DNA of 64,000 bases from Devosia sp. 67-54 (GCF_001899075.1 NZ_MKVA01000006.1:186001-250000); one strand, 5' to 3'. Shown: positions 17,824-25,947, counted from the stretch's first letter. Notes: generated from the sequence alone by a model not told the origin. Program-made: numbers and translations.

Positions 17824-18582
17824 ATGCGAAAAACGAGAGCTGTGAACGTCGCAAATCTGCAAGGGTGGGGTAAAGAGGACCTCGATCCGACGAGACCCGG
17901 GAGCCGGCAAATTTCGCACAAACAGGAACCAGCTACCGAAGTTCCCGAAGGGCCGACGTTCTCCGCCGCGTTCGACGAACAATTCCAGGCGTTGCTCAGA
18001 TGGCGACGCGACGTGCGTCGTTTCGAGACCACTTCAATCGATGCGTACGTCGTCGATCGATTGCTCGACGCCGCGTGTCTTGCTCCGTCCGTGGGATACA
18101 GCCAGCCCTGGCGCTTCGTGAGCATTGACAGCGAGACCGCCCGCGAGGCCGTGCGGGCCAACTTTGCCAAATGCAACGCGGAAGCATTGGCGACCTACGA
18201 GGGCGAGAAAGCGCAGAAATACGCCGAGCTAAAACTCGAAGGGTTGCGCGAAGCGCCGGTGCAGTTCGCGGTCTTCACCGACGTGGCGACCTCGGTCGGC
18301 CATCGGCTCGGACGTCGCACGATGCCCGAGACTCTCGTCTATTCGACCGTTATGGCGATACAGAATCTTTGGCTGTCGGCGCGCGTCCTGGGAATCGGGG
18401 TCGGGTGGGTATCGATCCTTGACCCCCAGGAGCTTTGCTCCAGCCTCGACGTCGATCCCAGATGGGTGTTCACCGCGTATCTATGCCTTGGCTATCCAAA
18501 GGCCGTATCCGCTCAACCGGAGTTGCGTCGCGTCGGCTGGGAGCAGCGGAACGATGAGGCCCGTCGGGTGCTACACAGATAG
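17824..18582 (+). CDS. bluB: 5,6-dimethylbenzimidazole synthase BluB
   Basis: A 252-residue nitroreductase-fold flavoenzyme that cannibalises reduced FMN, using oxygen, to make the lower ligand of cobalamin. Family landmarks are FSAAFDEQFQALLRWRRDVR, LLDAACLAPSVGYSQPWRF, the NAEALATYEGEKAQKYAELK segment, RRTMPETLVYSTVMAIQNLW and IGVGWVSILDPQ. Family members usually read APSVGNSQPWRF, so the tyrosine is an oddity. The first 45 residues are not typical and the Shine-Dalgarno is weak, so the true start may be downstream. It is the only forward-strand gene between traG and the relaxase. No other cobalamin gene is visible. Confidence 0.88.
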   Translation: MRKTRAVNVANLQGWGKEDLDPTRPGSRQISHKQEPATEVPEGPTFSAAFDEQFQALLRWRRDVRRFETTSIDAYVVDRLLDAACLAPSVGYSQPWRFVSIDSETAREAVRANFAKCNAEALATYEGEKAQKYAELKLEGLREAPVQFAVFTDVATSVGHRLGRRTMPETLVYSTVMAIQNLWLSARVLGIGVGWVSILDPQELCSSLDVDPRWVFTAYLCLGYPKAVSAQPELRRVGWEQRNDEARRVLHR

Positions 18583-18660
18583 TTGGTGGTATCGGTGCGA
18601 GAGGGCGCTTGAGTGCAGATCGAAACGGCTTTCTCGCGGACCGAACAAGCCGTTCAAAGG

Positions 18661-20400
18661 TCACAGCCCGATCCCTCGCTTTCGAGCAAAGCTCCAGTCC
18701 ACGCCCGTGTCGCCTCGAGCGATGCCGGTAACGTGTTGACCTAACTTCTGCTCGAGCGACGGGGTCCAAGGGACGAGTTTGAACCCCAGACCGTCGTCGA
18801 TCATTGCGAAGCGACCGGAAGCGAGAGCGAGACGCTGCCGATAGGTTCCCGCAATCTGATCTCCGTCAGCGGGCTTGTTGAATGGCCGTGCCAATTGGGT
18901 CGCCAGCTTCTCGCCGACCGCGTCGAGCTCGCGGCGGCGCAGGGTCTCCAGCAATTGCCGCCCGAGTACAACTCGGCTTCCCTGACGCTGGGCTAAGCCT
19001 TCCCGGATGAGGTGCTCCGCGCGCTGGTGCATCGCATCGGCGACATCTCGACCGAACCCTGCCTCACTAAGGGCGATGCGCGTGTGGGCGACCGCCTGAC
19101 GGTCCAGCCACGTGGCGCCACTGGCAGTGACCTGCTGTTCAAGAGACAGGTCCGAGCGCACCGCGATTGCCACGCGCCGTCGACCTTGTGCGTCATCGAA
19201 CTTGCGCAGTTCGACGATCGAGCCAGCCGGTCCATCGCTCGCGGCGTCCAGATCAGGCAAGCGAATGTGATGGGCGCGCCCATCGACGCCGTCAATGACG
19301 GCGTAGGCAGTACCCTTGAGTTCGTCATCCAGTCCGCGATCGATCAGGCGGCCAACGATGGGCTGGTCAAGGATCTCGCCGGCGAGGACGAAGCTTGACG
19401 CGCCTCGCTCGATACCTCGGTCGGTCAGCGCCCGGTGCATGCGTTTGATGACGTCGCCACGCTCACCGAGCTCGCGCAGCGTCGGTTCCGCCTCGTCGGC
19501 GATGTACCATTGTCCCGTACCGACCTGCTGGGCGAGTCCCATGGATTCGAGCATGCGCAGGCGTCCGACTTTCAAAACCTGAAATTCGTCCGGCTGGATT
19601 CCCGCCCGCGGCGCTAGATCGACGATGCCGGTCTCCCCGCCGTCACGTCGGAGCTGGCGGTCGAGCCTCGTCCATCGTTCGGCCCCGACCTGACGCTCGA
19701 TTTCGCGGCGGATGTCCTGGTCGGTACGTGGCCCGAGTTCCTGGGTGATAAGATCGCGCGCCCGATCGCGCATGCCCTCGCGGATGTACTCGCGTGAGAT
19801 GACGAGGTTCTCGCCGTCGTCGCGAACGCCACGCACGATGAGATGGATATGCGGATGCTCGGTGTTCCAGTGATCCACCGCTGCCCAGTCGAGACGGGTG
19901 CCGAGATCCTTTTCCATCTGGCTGACCAAGTCGCGGGTGAAGGCGCGCAGGTCTGCCATTTCGATCGCGTCGTCGGGCGAGACGATAAAGCGGAAGTGAT
20001 GCCGATCGTCTTTGCAGCGGTCGGTAAACTCTCGGGCGTCGATGTTGTCGCCGTCGCGACCGAACAGCCTGGCCTTCTCCCCATCCCGGGTGACCCCCTC
20101 GCGGCGCAGATAAGCTAGGTGGGTCGGGAGATTGCCGCCGCGGAGGTTCATCCGCACAACGCGCGCTTTGATGACAGCGCCGCGAGAGCGCGCGGTCAAC
20201 AGCCGGTTGGCCTGAACCGACGCTCTCTTGCCGCGTCCAAAATGAGAGCGATGTCTGGGTCCAACCCTGCCGCTACGAGAGACCGAGCCGCCCGCTTTCT
20301 GTGCGGCGGCGAGCACCTGGGCGATGAAGGGGCGGGCGCGCTGCGCCTTGCCGGAGCGGATACGGCCAGGACGGATACGAAATTCGTGCTCATCGCTCAT
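18661..20400 (-). CDS. Conjugative relaxase, VirD2-like with DUF3363
   Basis: A 579-residue relaxase that would nick the origin of transfer and lead the strand into the recipient. Key features are the metal-binding triad in HWNTEHPHIHLIVRG (His 177, 182, 184 and 186) and the upstream helical part LRAFTRDLVSQMEKDLGTRLDW. The long C-terminal DUF3363 region ends with QHVTGIARGDTGVDWSFARK. The start is the ATG at 20400 (MSDEHEFRIRPGRIR), the usual N-terminus of this family. It lies downstream of the transglycosylase gene with a 244-base gap that could hold oriT, which I could not identify. Confidence 0.93.
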   Translation of the reverse strand: MSDEHEFRIRPGRIRSGKAQRARPFIAQVLAAAQKAGGSVSRSGRVGPRHRSHFGRGKRASVQANRLLTARSRGAVIKARVVRMNLRGGNLPTHLAYLRREGVTRDGEKARLFGRDGDNIDAREFTDRCKDDRHHFRFIVSPDDAIEMADLRAFTRDLVSQMEKDLGTRLDWAAVDHWNTEHPHIHLIVRGVRDDGENLVISREYIREGMRDRARDLITQELGPRTDQDIRREIERQVGAERWTRLDRQLRRDGGETGIVDLAPRAGIQPDEFQVLKVGRLRMLESMGLAQQVGTGQWYIADEAEPTLRELGERGDVIKRMHRALTDRGIERGASSFVLAGEILDQPIVGRLIDRGLDDELKGTAYAVIDGVDGRAHHIRLPDLDAASDGPAGSIVELRKFDDAQGRRRVAIAVRSDLSLEQQVTASGATWLDRQAVAHTRIALSEAGFGRDVADAMHQRAEHLIREGLAQRQGSRVVLGRQLLETLRRRELDAVGEKLATQLARPFNKPADGDQIAGTYRQRLALASGRFAMIDDGLGFKLVPWTPSLEQKLGQHVTGIARGDTGVDWSFARKRGIGL

Positions 20401-20644
20401 CGCAGCGGGCCCGCACATCGCGCCAAAGCACGTGCATCGCTGACCAATCGCCCTTTGCGCGATGTCCCCGCTCGAAGCGTGCGTCGCGGAAGGGCCATGT
20501 AAGTCATTGAAAAACAACCAACCGACCGCAGCGCACCTCGCGCCCCTTTATCCTGCCATCCCTCGGTTGTTCTTTCTGGTTTTCCCCTGAACACCACCCA
20601 GAGTTCCCCATGGCTCGCTATGAGACGAATGATGAGGAATGCTG

Positions 20645-21406
20645 TCACGGGGTAGAACTACTTCCCGAAATGGTGACGAAAATTCCACCCATGGACGTGC
20701 CGTCTGGTGCGTCGCGGCTTGCTGGCGTCGACAGTTCCATCGCGGCCGATGGACGATCAGGTTGCACTGATCTTGCGGCGGTGGGGCCGTTGGCGGACAC
20801 CACGAACAGCGGTGCATCACGCCAATCAACGGGCGTCGATGGCACCGCCCCGGTGCTGCTTTGCAGCGGCGTGCCGCCGAGGATTGGCGCAAGCTTTGCG
20901 ACGTAGTCACGAGTTTCAGCGGGCAGCACACGACCCGTCGCAAGATAGTCGTCGTAACGGCTTGGGCCCGCGTTGTAGGCCGCAAGCATGGCGCCGATGT
21001 TGCCGTACCGATCGAGCATCGCCCGCAGGTAGGCCGCCCCCACGAAGATGTTGTCGTGCGGGTCGAACGGATCGCTGCCGAGGCGATACTGCGCCCGAAG
21101 CACCGCCCATGTGTCAGGCATTATCTGCATGAGGCCCATCGCGCCGGCGGACGAAACGTCGTCCGCGTTCTCGCTCTCGGCATGCATCACGGCCCGTATC
21201 CACACCTCGGGAATGCGAAAGCGCTGTGAGGCTGCGGTGATGAACGCCGCAAATGCCTGGTCTCGATTGACGGGGGCAGGGTGTGCATCCTGCGCGAATG
21301 CCGGCGTGACGGGCGCGAGCAGCGACAGGCCGGAAAGGAGAAGCACGGCAGCGCGACGACGAACGCTTTCTCGCCGCGCCGCGCGAATGATACGGCCGAA
21401 GTGCAC
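20645..21406 (-). CDS. Lytic transglycosylase, VirB1/TrbN-like
   Basis: A 253-residue secreted muramidase that opens the peptidoglycan for the conjugation channel. A signal peptide (AAVLLLSGLSLLAPVTPAFA) is followed by an SLT domain with the catalytic glutamate in AVMHAESENADDVSSAGAMG, the LMQIMPDTWAVLR motif and AAYNAGPSRYDDYLATGRVL. The C-terminal 80 residues are unstructured. It sits between a DUF736 gene (three bases upstream) and the relaxase, the usual place in this family. Confidence 0.92.
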   Translation of the reverse strand: MHFGRIIRAARRESVRRRAAVLLLSGLSLLAPVTPAFAQDAHPAPVNRDQAFAAFITAASQRFRIPEVWIRAVMHAESENADDVSSAGAMGLMQIMPDTWAVLRAQYRLGSDPFDPHDNIFVGAAYLRAMLDRYGNIGAMLAAYNAGPSRYDDYLATGRVLPAETRDYVAKLAPILGGTPLQSSTGAVPSTPVDWRDAPLFVVSANGPTAARSVQPDRPSAAMELSTPASRDAPDGTSMGGIFVTISGSSSTP

Positions 21407-21409
21407 GGG

Positions 21410-21757
21410 TCACTCCGCAGGTTTGTCCTGGTCGTCGCGCTTCTTCTGGCGCGTCCAGTGCAGTCCCCAGTCGCGGCCGCTCTCGTCGGACTGGAACAGG
21501 CGAGCGCGGATCGGCTGTGTGAAAGTGGGATCATCGAGAACGATCGAAATGTACGCGCCCGCGCGGTCGCCGGTCTGGAGCCAGCCGGCACCGATCTCGA
21601 CGCCGTCTTCGTCGCTGACGCGAATGCGATAGTCCGGTGCATTCTCGACATCCGTACTGTCAACCGGCAGGAGGACGACAGCGAGGTCAAGCGACAGCGT
21701 GCGGACGCGTCCGGAATAGCCCGTCTGGGTGCGGGTGAATTGACCGATCTGTGCCAT
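21410..21757 (-). CDS. DUF736 protein (first of two copies)
   Basis: A 115-residue DUF736 protein. It begins MAQIGQFTRTQTGYSGRV, has DYRIRVSDEDGVEIGAGW, and ends with the conserved pattern SIVLDDPTFTQPIRARLF and WGLHWTRQKKR. The ATG at 21757 has a GGAG about 7 bases before it. DUF736 genes are standard ICE and plasmid backbone genes in alphaproteobacteria; no biochemical role is established. A second, divergent copy lies at 25990-26316. Confidence 0.9.
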   Translation of the reverse strand: MAQIGQFTRTQTGYSGRVRTLSLDLAVVLLPVDSTDVENAPDYRIRVSDEDGVEIGAGWLQTGDRAGAYISIVLDDPTFTQPIRARLFQSDESGRDWGLHWTRQKKRDDQDKPAE

Positions 21758-21791
21758 GGAAAACTCCGTTGCTGGCGGGTGGAAGTGGGAA

Positions 21792-22349
21792 TCACGGGAC
21801 GACCGACGGATCGGCGAGGTGCCACTCAAAGCGGCCGTTGCGGCCGTCGTTGGTCCACATGGGAAGCGCGCGCGCGACGATTGCGCTAACGGGGAGCGGG
21901 CCGAAGTAGCGGCCGTCCAGGCTATCGGCGACGTCGGAGTTCATGAGGAACACGTCGTCATCGGCGAGCGTCCGACAGCCTTGCCAGACAGGCAGCGGTC
22001 GATCGTGGCTGTCACGTGCGAGCGCCGTCCCAGTGATGTGGCCGTCGACCACCATGGTCAGGCCGATGCGGCAGACGGTGGTCCCGCCGAGCGCTACGAT
22101 GCGTTTGAGCAATGGAACGCTACGCGGCAGGTAGCCGCGATCGGCAAGGAAGCTGTCGAGCGGCGCCGGCGGCGTGACGACGACAAGGTCGCCGATCGAG
22201 ATCGGTGTCGATAATACCAGCCGATAGAGGCCGATCGGCGCGCTGGCGGAAGCGTTCCAAATGAAGAGCGGTGTGAAATGAAGGCAGGCCGATACGGCAA
22301 GAAGGCTGAGGCCAGTGGCAGCTGAGAGGGTGACCTGGCGCCGGCTCAT
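21792..22349 (-). CDS. traF: TraF-type conjugal transfer peptidase (S26 family)
   Basis: A 185-residue S26 signal-peptidase-like protein. One N-terminal membrane segment (LSAATGLSLLAVSACLHF) is followed by the catalytic-serine region WNASASAPIGLYR and the lysine region LLKRIVALGG. The C-terminal box FLMNSDVADSLDGRYFGP is typical. TraF proteins mature, and in RP4 cyclise, the TrbC pilin. The ATG overlaps the DUF2840 stop by four bases. Confidence 0.93.
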   Translation of the reverse strand: MSRRQVTLSAATGLSLLAVSACLHFTPLFIWNASASAPIGLYRLVLSTPISIGDLVVVTPPAPLDSFLADRGYLPRSVPLLKRIVALGGTTVCRIGLTMVVDGHITGTALARDSHDRPLPVWQGCRTLADDDVFLMNSDVADSLDGRYFGPLPVSAIVARALPMWTNDGRNGRFEWHLADPSVVP

Positions 22350-22858
22350 CGGTCGATGCTCCGCCGTTTGAGCCAGGCGGCGTGTCGCTCCGCCGTGTAG
22401 GCGTGTGGCTCCATGCTGGCGGCAATACGGTGATGGACGTGCCGCCAATAGTCCGGCGAAGCGAGCTCTGGAGCGGTGCCCGGTGCTTCTACCGCGTCGA
22501 TGATCTCGAGCACGTGGGCGACCTTTGGCCAACTATCGGCGCGCAGCAGGATGTCGCCGCCGGGTCGAACGAAGGGCAGCGTTTGGAACGGTCCGCCGCG
22601 TCCGACCGCTCGAACGATGTCGATGCGTGACAGCACGGTGCCGTGATCGTTGGCGGCCCAGCGGACAAAGGCGAAGATCGCACCGGGGGCGAAGCCGACG
22701 AGACGGCGATGGCGGTCGAGCACCTGCTCGTAGCTCGGCTGTCCGAAACGGATCCAGTATTCGATCCGCTTCTCGCGCCAGGTCAGCTCAACGAGCGTGA
22801 GTGCGTCATGTTCGCCTTCGGACGTGAGGACGCTGGCGTGCTGCACAGGAAGGGTCAC
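22346..22858 (-). CDS. DUF2840 protein
   Basis: A 170-residue protein of the DUF2840 family, which nearly always sits next to traF in these elements. Typical parts are ALTLVELTWREKRIEYWIRFG, GAIFAFVRWAANDHGTV and ILLRADSWPKVAHVLEIID. The start is a GTG at 22858 with GGAGCGA just before. Function unknown. In relatives a parA gene usually lies between this gene and repA; here there are only 277 bases with no open frame. Confidence 0.9.
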   Translation of the reverse strand: MTLPVQHASVLTSEGEHDALTLVELTWREKRIEYWIRFGQPSYEQVLDRHRRLVGFAPGAIFAFVRWAANDHGTVLSRIDIVRAVGRGGPFQTLPFVRPGGDILLRADSWPKVAHVLEIIDAVEAPGTAPELASPDYWRHVHHRIAASMEPHAYTAERHAAWLKRRSIDR

Positions 22859-23066
22859 TCGCTCCTCCCAGGCGCGACTGACGTAAGGGCCCCTCGGCTC
22901 TGCGAGCGCAGCGCGTCAAGCGGAGCTGGAGTGGCAGGTACAACGTGCAGGTTATCCCCAGGCGTGCTTGCAGCGGCGGCCGTTAGAAGAATTGCGAAGC
23001 AATTCTGGTTAGAAGAGTTAGCTGCAGCGCAAGCGCTTGAGCGAACAGGACAATGCGACGCTCGCG

Positions 23067-23130
23067 GTCCCCGATGGCACGAGGAACGCGTCCTCGATGG
23101 CACGATACGCTGGGTCCCCGATAGCACGAT
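23067..23130. repeat. Three iteron-like direct repeats next to repA
   Basis: Three near-identical copies of the pattern TCC(C/T)CGAT(G/A)GCACGA lie at 23068-23082, 23091-23105 and 23116-23129, spaced 23-24 bases, about two helical turns. They lie directly beyond the 3' end of repA, in the space where a parA gene would be expected. Evenly phased short repeats beside a replication initiator gene are the hallmark of an iteron origin. The rest of 22859-23135 also holds a short inverted repeat (AGAATTGC/GCAATTCT, at 22987-23004) but no gene. Confidence 0.6.
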
Positions 23131-23135
23131 GGGAC

Positions 23136-24008
23136 TCACAGCTTTTCCCCAGTCGTCGGTTTGCCATGAGTTGGACTGGAGCCAGCGAACGTCGTTCCGT
23201 CGATCGGCGCGAAGCACAGCACGGCGCCACGTCGCGGCTGCTCTTCGAGCGCCAGGCGATAGCCAGGAAGCGACTGTCTGCGGACGATCTCGCGCAGATC
23301 GTAGGCGAAGTGCTTGAGCGGCGAGAGGCTCCCGGACTTTGCATGCAGATGCGTGAGCTCGAAGGTCCACCCGAAATGCTGACGGCCACCATGCTTGCGC
23401 ACCAGGCGGTAGAGCCACCGTTCTAGCCCGCCGGTGAGACTGAAGTATGCCCGATCTATGGTGAGGATCAGCGCGTCTTGAAGGACCGCACTGTAGAACC
23501 AGTCCGGCAGGATCAGCTCGAGCCCAAGTGCTCGGCCGTTACCGTCGGCGCGCTCTTTCCACTCGTTGATCCAGGAGAACCGGTGCAGGCGTCGTTCGGT
23601 CGGCTGTCGGATCGACGTCGCGATGGTGGTCGACTGCAAGCGGTCGAGCGCAGCTTTCAGACGGTTATAGTCGCGCAAGCTGACACCGCGGCCGATGAAG
23701 TTGAGGATCTCGTAGGGCGTTGCCGCCATCAGGCGCGACGGCTGAAATCCGAGGTCGCGCGCTTCAACGACCTGTGACGCCGCCCAGATCAGGACGTCGG
23801 CATCCCAGATAGTCGCCATGCCGTGTTCGGGCACGGCCTCGACGCGGATGACGATCGAGCCGACGCGGTAGTCGATCGGCACCAGGCGTTTTGATTTGGC
23901 GAGAGAAAAGAACGGATAGGACATGAGGTCCTGCGCGTCACGCGGGGCCAGGTCGCCGGGGAGCGCGCGGAAGAGCTGCAGTTGTTCGGGATGGTGATGA
24001 CGCGACAT
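23136..24008 (-). CDS. repA: Plasmid-type replication initiator RepA
   Basis: A 290-residue initiator of the RepA family found in alphaproteobacterial plasmids and ICEs. Landmarks are the opening QLQLFRALPGDLAPRDAQDL, MSYPFFSLAKSKR, WDADVLIWAASQVVEARDLG, the DNA-binding segment LRDYNRLKAALDRLQSTT and RWLYRLVRKHGG. The start is the ATG at 24008. It follows the AlpA-like gene by ten bases. It probably allows the excised circle to replicate, acting on the iterons at 23067-23130; this is inference. Confidence 0.9.
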   Translation of the reverse strand: MSRHHHPEQLQLFRALPGDLAPRDAQDLMSYPFFSLAKSKRLVPIDYRVGSIVIRVEAVPEHGMATIWDADVLIWAASQVVEARDLGFQPSRLMAATPYEILNFIGRGVSLRDYNRLKAALDRLQSTTIATSIRQPTERRLHRFSWINEWKERADGNGRALGLELILPDWFYSAVLQDALILTIDRAYFSLTGGLERWLYRLVRKHGGRQHFGWTFELTHLHAKSGSLSPLKHFAYDLREIVRRQSLPGYRLALEEQPRRGAVLCFAPIDGTTFAGSSPTHGKPTTGEKL

Positions 24009-24018
24009 TGGGCGGGTC

Positions 24019-24297
24019 TCAGCGTGTACCGCGGCCGGCGTACGGAATTGGTGTGTGCCGCTTCGCCGGCAACACCGTTCCAATGCCGGGATCGGAGGTG
24101 GATACTTTGGTCCCGCGATCAGCCCAGGCCTTCAGGTCGTCGAGTGAGTAGACGACGCGGCCACCCAGCTTTCGATAGGCAGGTCCGGTGCCATAGGTGC
24201 GGTGCTTCTCGAGCGTGCGGTCGGACAGCCCAAGAAACCGTGCGGCTTCGGGCGTCCTGAGGTACCGCGGCGGCATTCCGGTCGGCGTATCGGCCAT
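24019..24297 (-). CDS. AlpA/excisionase-type helix-turn-helix protein (RdfS-like position)
   Basis: A 92-residue MerR/AlpA-type DNA-binding protein. The winged helix is visible in YLRTPEAARFLGLSDRTLEKH and the wing in YRKLGGRVVYSLDDLKAWADRG. In ICEMlSymR7A a gene of this type (rdfS) encodes the recombination directionality factor and is switched on by FseA. Here it lies directly downstream of the FseA-like gene and upstream of repA, which supports the same role. Without the integrase in view the assignment remains inference. Confidence 0.8.
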   Translation of the reverse strand: MADTPTGMPPRYLRTPEAARFLGLSDRTLEKHRTYGTGPAYRKLGGRVVYSLDDLKAWADRGTKVSTSDPGIGTVLPAKRHTPIPYAGRGTR

Positions 24298-24420
24298 CGT
24301 CGAACTCTCTGCTCGGTTCGGATGCCGCGGGACATTCGCGGCGCGTGGAGAGCAGGGTGGAGAACGCGATCGATCGTTGCGATGTCGAAGATTGTGGCGC
24401 TCGAATCGACACCCTAGGCG

Positions 24421-25177
24421 TCAACGCTTGCGCGGTCGGCGAAGCAGGGTCCGATAGCCGCCGGCGGCAAGCTTGGCGCCGTCGCGGGCGAGCCGAATGG
24501 TCGTCTCCCGCAGTGCGTTGCCGGCCCAGGACATGGCATCAATGCGATGTTGCGGGAAGAGAACCTCGGCGATGGCGCGATAGCTAGCGCCGCCCCTTCG
24601 TGCGTCGAAGACACGCAGCATCTGCCGGACGCGAGAGCGACGCTGCGCCGTCAGACTTGGCGGTGAAGGGGGCGATCGACCGAGTGCATTCCAGAGCCTA
24701 GAGATCGCCTCTAGCCGGTCGGGCAACAACGCATCGAGAATTGCAATCGTGGACAGCGTATCGTCGGGAGTCAGGTCCGGCGATACAAGCAAGGGGAACA
24801 GGGCGGCACTGATGCGCAGCATCCGGTAGGGCGCGTCAGCTGAGATGATCTCTGCGCGAACGATTGCGGCTCGGAGTGACGCTGATGTTTCGGCCGCGAT
24901 TGGGCTTGACCCAATGACGATGACGGACGGGTCGATCGCGGGCGACCAGAAGACATTCGTGTGGTCAGCTCCAAGCGTCGGGTCGACCGCGAAAGCAGAG
25001 CCCCCACTTGTCGAGGAAAGCGGAGACCTCCTGCGTGTTCGCTGAAGTTCCTAGTCGTTGGAAGTCGTCCTGATAGGACGTGTTCCGTCGCAGAAATTCC
25101 CAGGCCAGCTGCGATGGATTGAGGTCGACGACATAGTCATAGGCAGATGCATCCCGCCAGTCGCTGGGCTGCGACAT
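24421..25177 (-). CDS. FseA-like transfer activator (DUF6499 + DUF2285) read through a probable +1 frameshift
   Basis: Two overlapping frames join into one protein of about 251 residues. Frame 0 starts at ATG 25177 (MSQPSDWRDASAYDYVVDL, DUF6499) and stops at 24965. The +1 frame continues without a start codon to 24421 and carries DUF2285 (DTLSTIAILDALLPDRLEA and SYRAIAEVLFPQHRIDAMSW). A TTT-C at 24991-24994 is the likely slip site: after frame-0 WGLCF the +1 frame reads AVDPTLGADHTNVFWSPAI, as expected for the fused family. In ICEMlSymR7A, FseA is made by +1 programmed frameshifting of two such genes and activates rdfS. Here rdfS-like 24019-24297 lies next. Confidence 0.82.
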
Positions 25178-25292
25178 CAAAAACGCTCCCGAACAACGCC
25201 TTACCGAAACGATCGAAATATCGACTGGATCATCGAATCCCAGACCGCTTGCGGGAAGCACGAAGTGCATCACGGGTGATGCAAAAGCTGCA

Positions 25293-25562
25293 TCACCTCG
25301 GTGGCGCGCCCTTGCGCAGGAGGTTCTTGTGGGCCCCAGCCGCGATGACGTGCGCGCGGGCAAGGTGGTTGTCGTAGACGCGCCGCGCTCGCGCAAAGTC
25401 GGAGCCTGGATCGATGCCGAAGACGACCTTCACGACGTCCCGCCAATTGGCACGCTGGGCCTCAGCATCGAGCAGACGGAGGTAGAGGCTCGCATGCTGC
25501 CGGTCGTAGTCGGTAGCGTTGTCACCGCCAAGCGGTTCGTCAACGAAGGTGAGTTTCGGCAT
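25293..25562 (-). CDS. Small DUF2285 protein, QseM-like antiactivator
   Basis: An 89-residue DUF2285 protein that begins MPKLTFVDEPLGGDN and contains YDRQHASLYLRLLDAEAQRA, WRDVVKVVFGIDP and RRVYDNHLARAHVI. In ICEMlSymR7A the small DUF2285 protein QseM binds and silences both the quorum-sensing activator TraR and FseA. Its position just upstream of the FseA-like gene fits such a role. No traR or traI gene is visible in the window. The ATG at 25562 follows a long in-frame extension that I regard as non-coding. Confidence 0.75.
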   Translation of the reverse strand: MPKLTFVDEPLGGDNATDYDRQHASLYLRLLDAEAQRANWRDVVKVVFGIDPGSDFARARRVYDNHLARAHVIAAGAHKNLLRKGAPPR

Positions 25563-25676
25563 GCCGGACTGGGATACGTGATGATACGTGTATGTGCGAA
25601 TAAGGGAAAACGAGGCCGCTGTTAACGGCGGGCCTTGAATTTCAGCACAGCCAGATAGCATGTGCAGCAACGAATA

Positions 25677-25705
25677 GGAACTATCGTTCCTAGAACGATC
25701 GTTCC
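25677..25705. promoter_or_regulatory. Two tandem dyads, probable operator of the XRE regulator
   Basis: Two 12-base dyads, GAACTATCGTTC (25678-25689) and GAACGATCGTTC (25693-25704), lie 15 bases apart from start to start and together form a larger imperfect inverted repeat. They end about 20 bases before the XRE gene and lie in the divergent space toward the QseM-like gene. This is the usual arrangement for a Cro/CI-like switch controlling both directions. The assignment to the XRE protein is inference. Confidence 0.6.
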
Positions 25706-25725
25706 GACGCTGGTCTCGTTTGGCC

Positions 25726-25947
25726 ATGGATCTCAAAGAGATCATGGCCGTAAACCTGCGACGCATACGCCATGACAAGCAAATGACGCAGGAGGACCTG
25801 GCCGAGCGTGCTGGATTGAGCGCGCGCTATGTCGGAGCGATTGAGCGAGCCGATGTCGCCGCCAGTGTCACCGTGCTTGGACAAATCGCCGAAGCGCTTG
25901 GCGTCGAACCCGGCAGACTCGTGAAGGCAACGACCCGCACCGAATGA
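25726..25947 (+). CDS. XRE-family helix-turn-helix regulator
   Basis: A 73-residue Cro/CI-type repressor consisting almost only of the DNA-binding domain: VNLRRIRHDKQMTQEDLAER, then AGLSARYVGAIERADVA and VLGQIAEALGVEPGRLV. It is the one forward-strand gene of this backbone segment and diverges from the QseM-like and FseA-like genes, whose promoter it may control. In ICEMlSymR7A a comparable small regulator works with QseM. No clear Shine-Dalgarno precedes ATG 25726; ATG 25744 is an alternative start. Confidence 0.85.
   Translation: MDLKEIMAVNLRRIRHDKQMTQEDLAERAGLSARYVGAIERADVAASVTVLGQIAEALGVEPGRLVKATTRTE

Noticed and set aside
23067-23130. Short evenly spaced repeats that could suggest a CRISPR array
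   Set aside because: The repeats are only about 15 bases with 8-9 base gaps, there are only three, and they lie beside repA. An iteron cluster explains them better, and no cas genes are present.
22855-23418. Reverse-strand frame that could be a parA between DUF2840 and repA
   Set aside because: It has no Walker motifs, is rich in serine, arginine and alanine, and overlaps the true repA frame.
24771-25007. Separate gene between the DUF6499 and DUF2285 parts
   Set aside because: It lies in a third frame; the sequence is explained by the +1 continuation of the FseA-like protein.
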